In this document: piece after piece, positions 34,294 through 41,195 of the stretch
How positions within the stretch are numbered: the stretch's first letter is position 1
Layout of the letters: each line of letters starts with the position of its first letter
From: Rhodoferax sp.
GTDB taxonomy: Bacteria; Pseudomonadota; Gammaproteobacteria; Burkholderiales; Burkholderiaceae_C
DNA length: 64,000 nucleotides
Assembly (NCBI GenBank): GCA_031291295.1
Contig: JARLJI010000136.1
Coordinates: forward strand, 42,375-106,374
Reading direction: 5' to 3'
The notes under the pieces: model-generated
The model's input: only the letters and a program-made list of their open reading frames with translations
Told to the model about the DNA's origin: nothing
The model's database searches: none
Program-made: the position numbers and the translations under genes

Positions 34294-34701
34294 ATGAGTG
34301 AAAAACTTCGACTCGACAAATAGCTCTGGGCCGCGCGTTTCTACAAGACGCGCTCGCTCGCCGCCGATGAGGTCGGCAAGGGCCGCGTGCAGGTCAACGG
34401 GCAGGACGCCAAACCGGCGCGCGAGCTCAGGCTGGACGACACCGTCGTTATGCGCCAGGGCCTGGTCACGCGCACGGTCGTGGTTCGGGGTTTGAGTGGA
34501 ATGCGCGGGCCCGCGCCGGTGGCACAGCAGTTGTATGAAGAAACGGCCGAGAGCCTGCGCCTGCGCGCCCTGGCCGCCGAGCAGCGCCGCTTTGCCGGCG
34601 AACCGGCCCACAGCATCGAGCATGGGCGCCCCACCAAGCGCGACCGGCGCGATATTCAAAAAGCCTGGAACCACCGCTGGAGCGCGTCCAGCGATTCGTA
34701 A
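34294..34701 (+). pseudogene. hslR: hslR (Hsp15, S4-domain heat shock protein) interrupted by an in-frame TAG
   Basis: Reading from ATG at 34294 gives MSEKLRLDK, a TAG at 34321-34323, then LWAARFYKTRSLAADEVGKG and on without a break to 34701. Hsp15 proteins have RLDKWLWAARF here, so TAG stands where TGG (Trp) is expected, a single G-to-A change. The rest (S4 fold, GRVQVNGQDAKPARELRLDD, Lys/Arg-rich tail ending QKAWNHRW) is intact. Hsp15 binds 50S subunits carrying stalled nascent chains. The gene may be a recent pseudogene or make a shortened product from a later start such as 34387; sequencing error cannot be excluded. Confidence 0.85.
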
Positions 34702-34714
34702 GGCGGCGCTGCGT

Positions 34715-35602
34715 CTACAGCGCAGGCTTGTCGCTTTGTGCCGTAAGGTTGTCGCGCAATTGCTGGCTCATCGGCAGGTTCAGGTTGATGTTCTTCGGCG
34801 GAATCGGCGACATGAACCACTTGTTGTAGAGCTTCTCGAACTCGCCCGACTTCATCAGTCCGGAAATCACGCCGTCGACCAGCGTCTTGAAGATGGGATC
34901 GTCCTTGCGCAGCATGCAGGCATAGGGCTCGACCTGCAGCGAATCGCCCACCACTTCCAGCGAGGCCGGATCCTTGGAGTTGGCCCTCAGGCCAAACAGC
35001 AGGATATCGTCCATGGCGAACGCCACCGCACGATCGTTTTCGACCAGCAAGAGCGAGTCGTCATGGTCCTTGCCCAGAAGGATGTTCATGCCCAGGTTGT
35101 GGTCCGCGTTGTATTTGCGGATCACCTGCACGTTGGTGGTGCCCGTCGTGCTGGCCACCGTCTTGCCGGCCAAATCGGCGTAGTTTTTAATGCCCGAGGA
35201 CTTCTTCACCAGCAGCCGTGTGCCGGTGTAGAAGTGGTTGATGGCGAACGCCACGTCCTTGCCGCGTGCCGTGTTGTTGGTGGTGGAGCCGCACTCGAGG
35301 TCGATGGTGCCGTTGGCCAGCAGCGGAATGCGGTTTTGCGAAGTCACCGGCTAGTCCACCTGCAGGTTCGGCTTGTTCAGCCTGGTCTTGACGGCGCCGA
35401 CGATCGCCTCCGTCAGATCGACCGCGAACCCGACCGCCTTGGTCGATCCCGTCAGGTAGCTGAACGGCACCGACGATTCGCGGTAGGCCACGGTCATCTT
35501 GTTGCTCTCGGCAATCTTGCCCAGGGTATCGGCCGCGGCGCTCGCAGCCAGGCCGGCGGTCAGCAGCAATGCCGTCATCAGCGTGGACGTTTTCAGGTTC
35601 AT
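34715..35602 (-). pseudogene. Amino acid ABC transporter substrate-binding protein (GltI-like) interrupted by an in-frame TAG
   Basis: The first 83 codons (signal peptide ending ASAAA, then DTLGKIAESNKMTVAYRESS...LNKPNLQV D) end at a TAG at 35351-35353; the same frame continues PVTSQNRIPLLANGTIDLECGS to the end at 34715. Together they make a complete glutamate/aspartate-binding protein of about 295 residues, similar in order to E. coli GltI (LNKPDLQV...TSQNRIPLL). The TAG could come from CAG or TGG by one transition. No permease or ATPase gene lies beside it. Without suppression, no functional binding protein can be made. Confidence 0.85.
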
Positions 35603-35716
35603 GGGGTTCCTTGCAGGACGTGGAGGGGCGTTGGAGGATTCATTTTGAAGCGTAACTCCCGCACACGGCCTCGTGGTTTACCCAACCCTGGCGCCGGCCC
35701 TATTGCGACGCCCGTA

Positions 35717-35742
35717 AAAAAGCCACCCGAAGGTGGCTTTTT
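35717..35742. terminator. Terminator displaced from tRNA-Ser by island 2
   Basis: AAAAAGCCACC (35717-35727) pairs with GGTGGCTTTTT (35732-35742) around CGAA. It lies 4 bp outside the left attachment copy of island 2. Read on the minus strand, an unoccupied tRNA-Ser gene would end just 4 bp before this hairpin, so it is probably the tRNA's own terminator, now 8.4 kb away. Confidence 0.8.
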
Positions 35743-35746
35743 GTAT

Positions 35747-35760
35747 TGGCGGAAACGGAG
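35747..35760. repeat. attL core of island 2 (14-bp copy of the tRNA-Ser 3' end)
   Basis: TGGCGGAAACGGAG is identical to 44123-44136 (CCA end, discriminator and acceptor stem of tRNA-Ser). Beyond it the two sequences share only a weak T-loop-like TCGAAC. It lies between the displaced terminator and the integrase gene. Confidence 0.85.
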
Positions 35761-35953
35761 TCCACCGATATCGAACTCTAGGCTGTATCAGGCCATATCA
35801 ATTACCCGCCAGGATGGCTATTTTTCATTGGTAAACTTAAAAAGGCTTGTACCAATCCAAATCAGCGCGTATCATCCAATCGCATATAGTTAGGTGGGTT
35901 AGTTGCAGGGTCAAAAACCCTTCCGCCTAACTCTCGACAAAAAGGATTGTGCG

Positions 35954-37192
35954 ATGCCCCGTAAAGCGAAGGAATTGAGCCCTCTGGCAGTCTCCAGACT
36001 GACGAAGCCAGGGCTGCACTTCGTCGGTGGCGTGGCCGGCCTGACGCTGCAAATCTCTCCCACCAAGGCGCGCAGTTGGTTGCTGCGATACCTTGTGGCC
36101 GGCAAGCGGCGCGAGATGGGGCTCGGGGGCTATCCCGATGTGAGCCTGTCCGATGCGCGCCGGCGCGCTCGCGAAGAACGCGAAAAGCTCGACAAGGGCC
36201 TCGACCCGATCCTGGCGCGCCGGGAGGCGCAAAGCGCGCTGCGTGCGCAAACAGCGGCGGCCATCACTTTCGAGCGCGCTGCCCTGTCCTACATCGAAGC
36301 TCACGAGCCGGGCTGGCGCAATGCCAAGCACGCGCAGCAATGGCGCAACAGCCTGGACACCTACGCTTACCCCGTGATCGGCCCGCTGCTCGTGCGCGAT
36401 GTCGCCGTGTCCAACGTTCTGGCCGTGCTGGAGCCGATCTGGCAAACCAAGACAGAGACGGCATCACGCCTGCGCGGCCGGATTGAGCAGGTGCTCGACT
36501 GGTCGACCGTGCGCGGCTATCGCGAGGGCCTGAACCCGGCGCGCTGGCGCGGGCACCTCGACAAGATGCTGCCGGCGCCGAGCAAGGTGGCGACGGTCGG
36601 CCATCACGCGGCGCTGCCGGCGAGCCAGATGGGCGCTTTCATGCAGCGACTTCGTGAGCAGGCCGGCATGGGCGCCAGGGCGCTTGAGTTCGCAATCCTG
36701 TGTGCATCACGTTCTGGCGAGGTGCGCGGCGCCACCTGGGACGAAATCGACCTCGCCGGCGCAACGTGGAAGATCCCCGGCCCGCGCATGAAGGCGGGAC
36801 GGGAACACCGGGTTCCGCTGTCTCCCGCGGCGCTGCAGTTGCTCAAGGACTTGCCACGGATGGCGGGGACTGATCTGGTGTTTCCGGCGCCACGCGGTGG
36901 GCAGCTTTCCGATATGACACTGACCGCCGTGATGCGCCGCATGGAAGTGCCAGCCGTGCCCCACGGTTTCCGGTCGACGTTTCGTGACTGGTGCAGCGAG
37001 CGCACCAACTATTCGAATCAGGTCGCTGAGATGGCACTCGCGCACGCCATTGGCGACAAGGTTGAGGCGGCCTATCGTCGCGGCGACCTGTTCGACAAGC
37101 GCTGTCGGCTCATGGCCGACTGGGCAGCATTCTGCGACCGGGTTGAGGGCGAAAGCGCAGGGGAAGTCGTCCCGATCAACAAACGCGCCTGA
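35954..37192 (+). CDS. int: Tyrosine integrase of island 2
   Basis: This 412-residue tyrosine recombinase starts at 35954 (MPRKAKELS), with AAAGGA 8 bases upstream; an earlier GTG/TTG-type start has no such site. Domain order: DUF4102-like arm-binding N-terminus (GLTLQISPTKARSWLLRYL, then LGGYPDVSLSDARRRAR), core-binding domain (100-200) and catalytic part with R in ASRSGEVR, HGFRSTFRD, ALAHAIGDKVEAAYRRGD containing the nucleophile Tyr. All catalytic residues are present. It is the first gene inside attL, at the end away from the intact tRNA. Confidence 0.95.
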   Translation: MPRKAKELSPLAVSRLTKPGLHFVGGVAGLTLQISPTKARSWLLRYLVAGKRREMGLGGYPDVSLSDARRRAREEREKLDKGLDPILARREAQSALRAQTAAAITFERAALSYIEAHEPGWRNAKHAQQWRNSLDTYAYPVIGPLLVRDVAVSNVLAVLEPIWQTKTETASRLRGRIEQVLDWSTVRGYREGLNPARWRGHLDKMLPAPSKVATVGHHAALPASQMGAFMQRLREQAGMGARALEFAILCASRSGEVRGATWDEIDLAGATWKIPGPRMKAGREHRVPLSPAALQLLKDLPRMAGTDLVFPAPRGGQLSDMTLTAVMRRMEVPAVPHGFRSTFRDWCSERTNYSNQVAEMALAHAIGDKVEAAYRRGDLFDKRCRLMADWAAFCDRVEGESAGEVVPINKRA

Positions 37193-37302
37193 CGACTCAG
37201 GCCCGCCATGCCCTGCGGCGGTCTATGCGGGGCAAAAAGGCGGCGGTCCAAGGTGCGTGAACACCGCCAGCCCCTGACCATCATCAAAAAGGAACTTTGA
37301 AA

Positions 37303-37578
37303 ATGGCTATCGAGACTTTACCCCGAGACTTTTCTGATACCCGTGTGTTTGTTGTCGGGATAAATGACCGGCACACGCACCACAGGCACGAACTCGACGA
37401 CCTGTCATATGAACAGGCATTCGATGGGCCGCGTTACATCGTGATTGGCCCCGCCGTGTCAGATGAAAAATTGGCGCGCAACTTTCCCGACCTTGCCGCG
37501 CGCTTTGGCGTGACGCTGGCCCAACTTCAGGCTGTGCGCGACCATCAAGCCAAGGCAGGCGAAGCGCAACCCGCCTAA
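37303..37578 (+). CDS. Hypothetical small protein, island 2
   Basis: I start at the ATG at 37303 (91 residues, MAIETLPRDF) because AAGGAA lies 8 bases upstream; a TTG two codons earlier is possible. The protein is soluble, with RVFVVGINDRHTHHRHELDD and FPDLAARFGVTLAQLQAVRDHQ; the latter looks like a short helix-turn-helix-like pair. It lies 110 bp after the integrase stop. Not recognised. Confidence 0.6.
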   Translation: MAIETLPRDFSDTRVFVVGINDRHTHHRHELDDLSYEQAFDGPRYIVIGPAVSDEKLARNFPDLAARFGVTLAQLQAVRDHQAKAGEAQPA

Positions 37579-37671
37579 AGCAGTTTTGGCCCAGCTAAGC
37601 TTAGCGGCTGAAAAGCCGGAACCTTCACCGGCCTGCTGGGGCACCTATTGAAGGGCACTTGAAGGAGTGCT

Positions 37672-38229
37672 ATGCGGAAACTGGAAAAATTCAGTCCAAT
37701 CGACTTGACGGCCGAGCAAGTCGCCGGCTGGGTCGAGAACGGCGACATTCACGAAGCGGAACAGGTCGCCGCTCAACTGGCAGTGACCCTGCGCAACCTG
37801 GCCGAGCACTTCGGCAAGTTACTCCCCCACCACAAAGAATATCCCGGGATCTTCAATGTCTCCCCGGCGATGCTGAAACTAATCGCGGCGCGTCTCAGCG
37901 AACCGGCGAGCAACGTGCCCGGCAAGAGTCGCAAAAGCGGCGCCGAGCTATTTGCAAAGGTGCTGGTGCCTGGCAAAGCCACAAAAGCCCAGTTCGAGGC
38001 CCAGTGGATAGCATCCGTCGCCTGGCAACTCGGTGCACGGAGCGAGGCAAATTGTGAACTGGCAGCGACGGCAATAAACCAGCGGATCAAGGAAAACAAT
38101 GCTGCACTCGAAGCCGAAAAGTGGCGAGAATATGGCCCCGCGATCCCGAGGCGTCCTGTGACCGCCAGCCAAGTGGACAAGGCTCTGCGTCAATACAAGC
38201 CGGCAATCGACGCCGCAGAAAAAGCCTAG
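37672..38229 (+). CDS. Hypothetical protein, island 2
   Basis: This 185-residue soluble protein has AAGGAG five bases before its ATG. It is mostly helical: EQVAAQLAVTLRNLAEHFGKLL near residues 29-50, and a basic, charged C-terminus (KWREYGPAIPRRPVTASQVDKALRQY). It has no signal or membrane segment. It lies between the integrase and the AlpA-like gene, where regulatory or accessory genes usually sit. I do not recognise the family. Confidence 0.6.
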   Translation: MRKLEKFSPIDLTAEQVAGWVENGDIHEAEQVAAQLAVTLRNLAEHFGKLLPHHKEYPGIFNVSPAMLKLIAARLSEPASNVPGKSRKSGAELFAKVLVPGKATKAQFEAQWIASVAWQLGARSEANCELAATAINQRIKENNAALEAEKWREYGPAIPRRPVTASQVDKALRQYKPAIDAAEKA

Positions 38230-38360
38230 GGACGGCTACATCACCCCCCACGTTTAGCCGTTTCGCCGCAGTCTCAAAGCCGGCATTCTCAAGCCTGTGT
38301 ATCAACGCGGTGTAGAGCAATCCGATAGATGGCTCCTAGCACCGAAACATGGAGCTTGAG

Positions 38361-38594
38361 ATGGACGGTGATGTGATTAAGCCCGCACCGCGCGGCGTAG
38401 ACAACTTCGACACCCTGTCGAATGATGCCTATCTTTCTGTGCCAGCCGAGGCGGCTATTTTCGGCGTCAGCGTGAACACAGCCTGGAGGTGGCACCGTGA
38501 GGGCCGACTGCCCCCGACTGTAAAACTGAGCCCCGGCTGCACTCGTGTTCGAGTCGGTGCCCTGCGCGAGCTGCTGGCCCGAGGTGCTGCGTAA
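38361..38594 (+). CDS. AlpA-like helix-turn-helix regulator, island 2
   Basis: From the ATG at 38361 (with GGAG six bases upstream; a second ATG at 38349 is also open) this gives 77 residues. A MerR/AlpA-type helix-turn-helix is clear: YLSVPAEAAIFGVSVNTAWRWHREGRL, wing PPTVKLSPGCTRVRVGALREL. It probably acts as excision factor or activator of the element's genes, as AlpA does in P4-like satellites. Its stop overlaps the next start by one base (TAATG). Confidence 0.8.
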   Translation: MDGDVIKPAPRGVDNFDTLSNDAYLSVPAEAAIFGVSVNTAWRWHREGRLPPTVKLSPGCTRVRVGALRELLARGAA

Positions 38595-38926
38595 TGAGCC
38601 CCACAAAAGGCAACGGGCTGACCGCTGATAACAGTCAACCCGCCAAGGACACCACACTCACGAACAGCCGCAAGTTTAGCGCGAAATCGACCGCGACGGA
38701 AGCGCAATACGAGCGCATTGTCCGCATGCTGCGTGCTGGCGATAAATCAACCCTCGACCTGCGCCGTGCCGGCATCATGGCACCGGCTGCGCGCATCAAG
38801 GAGATGAATGACCGGCTGGGGTACTACATCCCCACGGTGGAGTTGCGCGACCTCTGGGACGATGAATCGTTTTGCCATCCCCGTGTCGCCATCTATTCAC
38901 TGGTTGATGAGCCGGCGCATGGCTAA
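38594..38926 (+). CDS. Winged-helix DNA-binding protein, island 2
   Basis: This 110-residue protein has a disordered, Thr/Ser/Asn-rich N-terminal 35 residues and a compact domain (EAQYERIVRMLRAGDKSTLDLRRAGIMAPAARIKEMNDRLGYYI) that looks like a small helix-turn-helix of the HTH_39 type. It starts one base inside the AlpA-like stop and overlaps the replication gene by 8 bp, so the three are coupled. A role in replication control or as a repressor is inferred from the position. Confidence 0.7.
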   Translation: MSPTKGNGLTADNSQPAKDTTLTNSRKFSAKSTATEAQYERIVRMLRAGDKSTLDLRRAGIMAPAARIKEMNDRLGYYIPTVELRDLWDDESFCHPRVAIYSLVDEPAHG

Positions 38927-39638
38927 CGGACGTAATCGCGGTAAGGGCGATTCTGGGCGCGATTCGGGTGGGTTTGTAGCTCTGCCCTGGACCGTGCTCG
39001 ATTGCCCCGCCTACGCCACTTTGAGCCATCCTGCGCGCGCTCTGCTGCTGGAGGTTGCGCGCCAGTACCATCGTGACGATAACGGTCGCATGCTGCTGTC
39101 CACGGCATACCTCAAGCCGCGCGGCTGGCTGTCTGCTGGCGCTATCCAAAAGGCAAAGCAAGAGCTGATCGAGGCTGGGTTTATTCATCAGATGGTGCAG
39201 GGCCTGAGGCCTAACAAGGCATCTTGGTACGCCTGCACCTGGCGAGCGCTGGACAAGCTGCCCGGCTTCGATGCGGGCGCGGCTGAAACCTTTCAGCGTG
39301 GCGCTTATCGGTTCACGGCTGCCAAGCCCAAGCGGCCGCCGCCGAAGTGCAAGAACCCAAAGAAAAACGCGAACCTTATTCCGCCACACGGAATAGAGAG
39401 CCCCTCTATTGTTCCGCCACACGGAATAGGGGAAGTGCCTCCTATTCCGCCACACGGAACAATCAAGGCCACTTTTGGCCCTCTCTCTATTCCGCCACAC
39501 GGAAACCCTCTAGAGAAGCCATCTGCTGTAGTTCGGAGCCCGGCCATTCCTGACTCACTGAGCCCGGAAACCAAAGCGGCATTTTTGGGGAAAACCCAAA
39601 AGCGGCCATCGGCACGCGCAGTTCAAACGACACATTGA
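38919..39638 (+). CDS. Replication initiator-like winged-helix protein with embedded iterons
   Basis: I start at 38919 (MANGRNRGKGD, 239 residues), which overlaps the preceding gene by 8 bp. Residues 15-125 form a winged-helix domain (FVALPWTVLDCPAYATLSHPARALLLEV, LKPRGWLSAGAIQKAKQELIEAGFI, NKASWYACTW). Residues 150-200 contain the tetrapeptide PPHG four times, each encoded by a 15-bp iteron. The tail is basic and disordered. The design, DNA-binding domain plus origin iterons inside the coding sequence, recalls lambda O. I recall family members in Burkholderiales and Pseudomonas with similar PPHG repeats. It may be the element's replication initiator; no helicase gene is visible. Confidence 0.7.
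   Translation: MANGRNRGKGDSGRDSGGFVALPWTVLDCPAYATLSHPARALLLEVARQYHRDDNGRMLLSTAYLKPRGWLSAGAIQKAKQELIEAGFIHQMVQGLRPNKASWYACTWRALDKLPGFDAGAAETFQRGAYRFTAAKPKRPPPKCKNPKKNANLIPPHGIESPSIVPPHGIGEVPPIPPHGTIKATFGPLSIPPHGNPLEKPSAVVRSPAIPDSLSPETKAAFLGKTQKRPSARAVQTTH
39377..39504 (+). repeat. Four iterons inside the initiator gene, putative replication origin of island 2
   Basis: TTCCGCCACACGGAA occurs at 39379-39393, 39412-39426, 39445-39459 and 39490-39504. Each copy is itself an inverted repeat (TTCCG...CGGAA). Start-to-start distances are 33, 33 and 45 bp, all multiples of three and the first two about three helical turns, so the copies face the same side of DNA and encode the same peptide. The segment between iterons is more AT-rich than the surroundings. 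I infer an origin recognised by the host protein's winged-helix domain. Confidence 0.75.
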
Positions 39639-39649
39639 AGGACAACATC

Positions 39650-40075
39650 ATGAACGACGACATTCCCGCCCTGAAGATTGAACGCATGGATGACGGCATC
39701 GGCGACGGCCTGATTCTGTTGGAACAGGACAGCGGCGGAAACATTGACCGCGTTGCCATCCATCCGGTTCACCTTCGCTACCTGGCGGAAAAAATGGGGC
39801 TGGTGGAAACGAGCGACCCGCAGGCGCTCAAGACCATCGCCAAGCTGCAACGGCGCATGCTGCTGCTGCGCGACCGCATCGAACATCTGAGCTACTGGCT
39901 GCACAGCTTGTCCGACTTCAAGCACGCGGACCTGAGCTACGAGCAGGCCCACGTTGCAGGAACGGAAGACATGGCGGATGAGTTCTGCGCGGACTTTGCG
40001 GACAAGAAGGTGGAAGCAGCTTCCACCTTATCAAAACCAGACGCGCCCGCATCTCCTCAAGCATCCCTGATTTAA
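39650..40075 (+). CDS. Hypothetical protein, island 2
   Basis: The ATG at 39650 (141 residues) is preceded by AAGGA; a TTG five codons earlier is possible. It has an acidic N-terminus (DDIPALKIERMDDGIGDGLILLEQD), a helical middle (IAKLQRRMLLLRDRIEHLSYWLHSL) likely forming a coiled coil, and an acidic C-terminus (MADEFCADFADKKVEAAS). It is 11 bp after the initiator gene. Elements of this sort often carry such small acidic helical proteins; function unknown. Confidence 0.55.
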   Translation: MNDDIPALKIERMDDGIGDGLILLEQDSGGNIDRVAIHPVHLRYLAEKMGLVETSDPQALKTIAKLQRRMLLLRDRIEHLSYWLHSLSDFKHADLSYEQAHVAGTEDMADEFCADFADKKVEAASTLSKPDAPASPQASLI

Positions 40076-40088
40076 GCAAAGGAAACCC

Positions 40089-40271
40089 ATGACCACCAAA
40101 ACCCCTGACGTTCGCGCCATGACGCCCGACCAGTACAAGGCCGCCCGCAAGGCCGCCATCCGTGCCGAGCCGACCACCAGGCGAGCGCCTGAGCCGCCGA
40201 CCGTCAACGCCACGAGCTTGACGGTCCCGCAGTACCGCGCCCTACGCCAGCGTGCCGTGCATGGCCGCTGA
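40089..40271 (+). CDS. Very small basic protein, island 2
   Basis: This 60-residue protein has AAAGGAA before its ATG and 13 bp from the previous stop. It is basic (about ten Arg and three Lys) and contains a repeated pattern: MTPDQYKAARKAAIRAEP near residue 11 and LTVPQYRALRQRAV near residue 44, with the shared PQYRA/PDQYKA core. It has no hydrophobic segment. Possibly a nucleic-acid-binding or scaffolding peptide; unrecognised. Confidence 0.5.
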   Translation: MTTKTPDVRAMTPDQYKAARKAAIRAEPTTRRAPEPPTVNATSLTVPQYRALRQRAVHGR

Positions 40272-40301
40272 ACCATTTCAACCACCCACAAAGGAAATAT
40301 C

Positions 40302-40835
40302 TTGAACACTGCCACCAAACCCAGAACCGAAGCCGCCGTTCTCGCATTCGCGCGCCCCCTTGCCCCGCAGGAAAAGCTCGCCGCAAAACAGGAAGAGCTG
40401 ATGCTTGACATCGGCCGGCGCCGCACTGAGAAAAACGACGAAATTGGGCAACTGCGCCGCGAGCGCGACCAGATGCTCAAGCAGTCATATGACGCGAGTC
40501 AGCGCCAGGACTTCAACCGGGTCAGCGAGCTATCGGCGCAGGCCAGCAGGCTCGACAACGAGATGCGTCGGGTCAAGGCGGCATTGCCGGCCCTCGACCA
40601 AGAGCGCGAGCGCATCGCAAGCGGTCAGCACCCGCAACTTGCGATCCTGCAGGGCGCCGTGAGCACCGGCACTGCCACCGCGCAGCATCAGGCCCATGAA
40701 GCCGCTGTGCGCCGCCTGCGTGAGCTGCTGACGCTGGAAATAAGGGCTGCGGCCTCCGACGTGCTCGACGCCTGCAAGCCGCTGCTGCTGCGCGCCCCGG
40801 ATGTCGCGGTCGCCATCGTCTCGGCGCCGCGCTGA
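40302..40835 (+). CDS. Coiled-coil hypothetical protein, island 2
   Basis: This frame starts with TTG at 40302 (AAGGAAA six bases upstream; no ATG fits as well). The 177-residue product is dominated by a long charged coiled coil, EKLAAKQEELMLDIGRRRTEKNDEIGQLRRERDQML and on to EMRRVKAALPALDQERERI, about residues 25-105. Similar coiled coils occur in phage scaffolds and tail chaperones, but this alone does not identify it. The gene lies in the block between replication and tape-measure-like genes. Confidence 0.55.
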   Translation: MNTATKPRTEAAVLAFARPLAPQEKLAAKQEELMLDIGRRRTEKNDEIGQLRRERDQMLKQSYDASQRQDFNRVSELSAQASRLDNEMRRVKAALPALDQERERIASGQHPQLAILQGAVSTGTATAQHQAHEAAVRRLRELLTLEIRAAASDVLDACKPLLLRAPDVAVAIVSAPR

Positions 40836-40860
40836 ATTACCTACAACCTGAAAGACAAAA

Positions 40861-41184
40861 ATGACAATTCAAATGAATCTCGGCAACGCTACCGGCAGCG
40901 TCACGCTGCCCAGCGGCACAACCTACAGCGTGGCCAACGGCATCGCGTCAATCAACGGCGAGGATGTCGACCAGGCAATCCAGCAAGGTTGGCAAGTCAT
41001 GGCCGGCCAGCCCTGGCCAGCGGCCCGGCTGGTGCGCATGGCCATCCCGGCAGTCGGTGCATGGCCAGCCAGCGGCACTGTGACGCTGCCCGATGGCTCT
41101 ACCGTCACCACCACGGCAGGCGTCGGCAAGGTGCCGCAAGCGTGGGTGACGTGGGCGCGTGAGCTCGGCTGGACCGCGGTCTAA
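40861..41184 (+). CDS. Small protein with internal beta repeat, island 2
   Basis: This 107-residue protein carries two similar segments, GSVTLPSGTTYSVANG at about residue 12 and GTVTLPDGSTVTTTAG at about residue 70, each likely a beta hairpin. In between is a Trp/Pro-rich stretch (VMAGQPWPAARLVRM). It has no signal peptide. It starts 25 bp after the coiled-coil gene and ends 11 bp before the tape-measure-like gene. It may be a structural or tail-associated protein by position; the family is unknown to me. Confidence 0.5.
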   Translation: MTIQMNLGNATGSVTLPSGTTYSVANGIASINGEDVDQAIQQGWQVMAGQPWPAARLVRMAIPAVGAWPASGTVTLPDGSTVTTTAGVGKVPQAWVTWARELGWTAV

Positions 41185-41195
41185 AAGGAGCGACT

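Noticed and set aside
34294..35602. TAG recoded as an amino acid, because two adjacent genes have internal TAG
   Set aside because: Several intact genes here (hpnD, hemH, ppiB) end with TAG at their normal length, so TAG works as a stop.
39377..39504. CRISPR array (regular short repeats)
   Set aside because: The four 15-bp repeats lie inside an open reading frame with short 18- and 30-bp spacers; there are no cas genes, and the palindromic in-frame design fits iterons.
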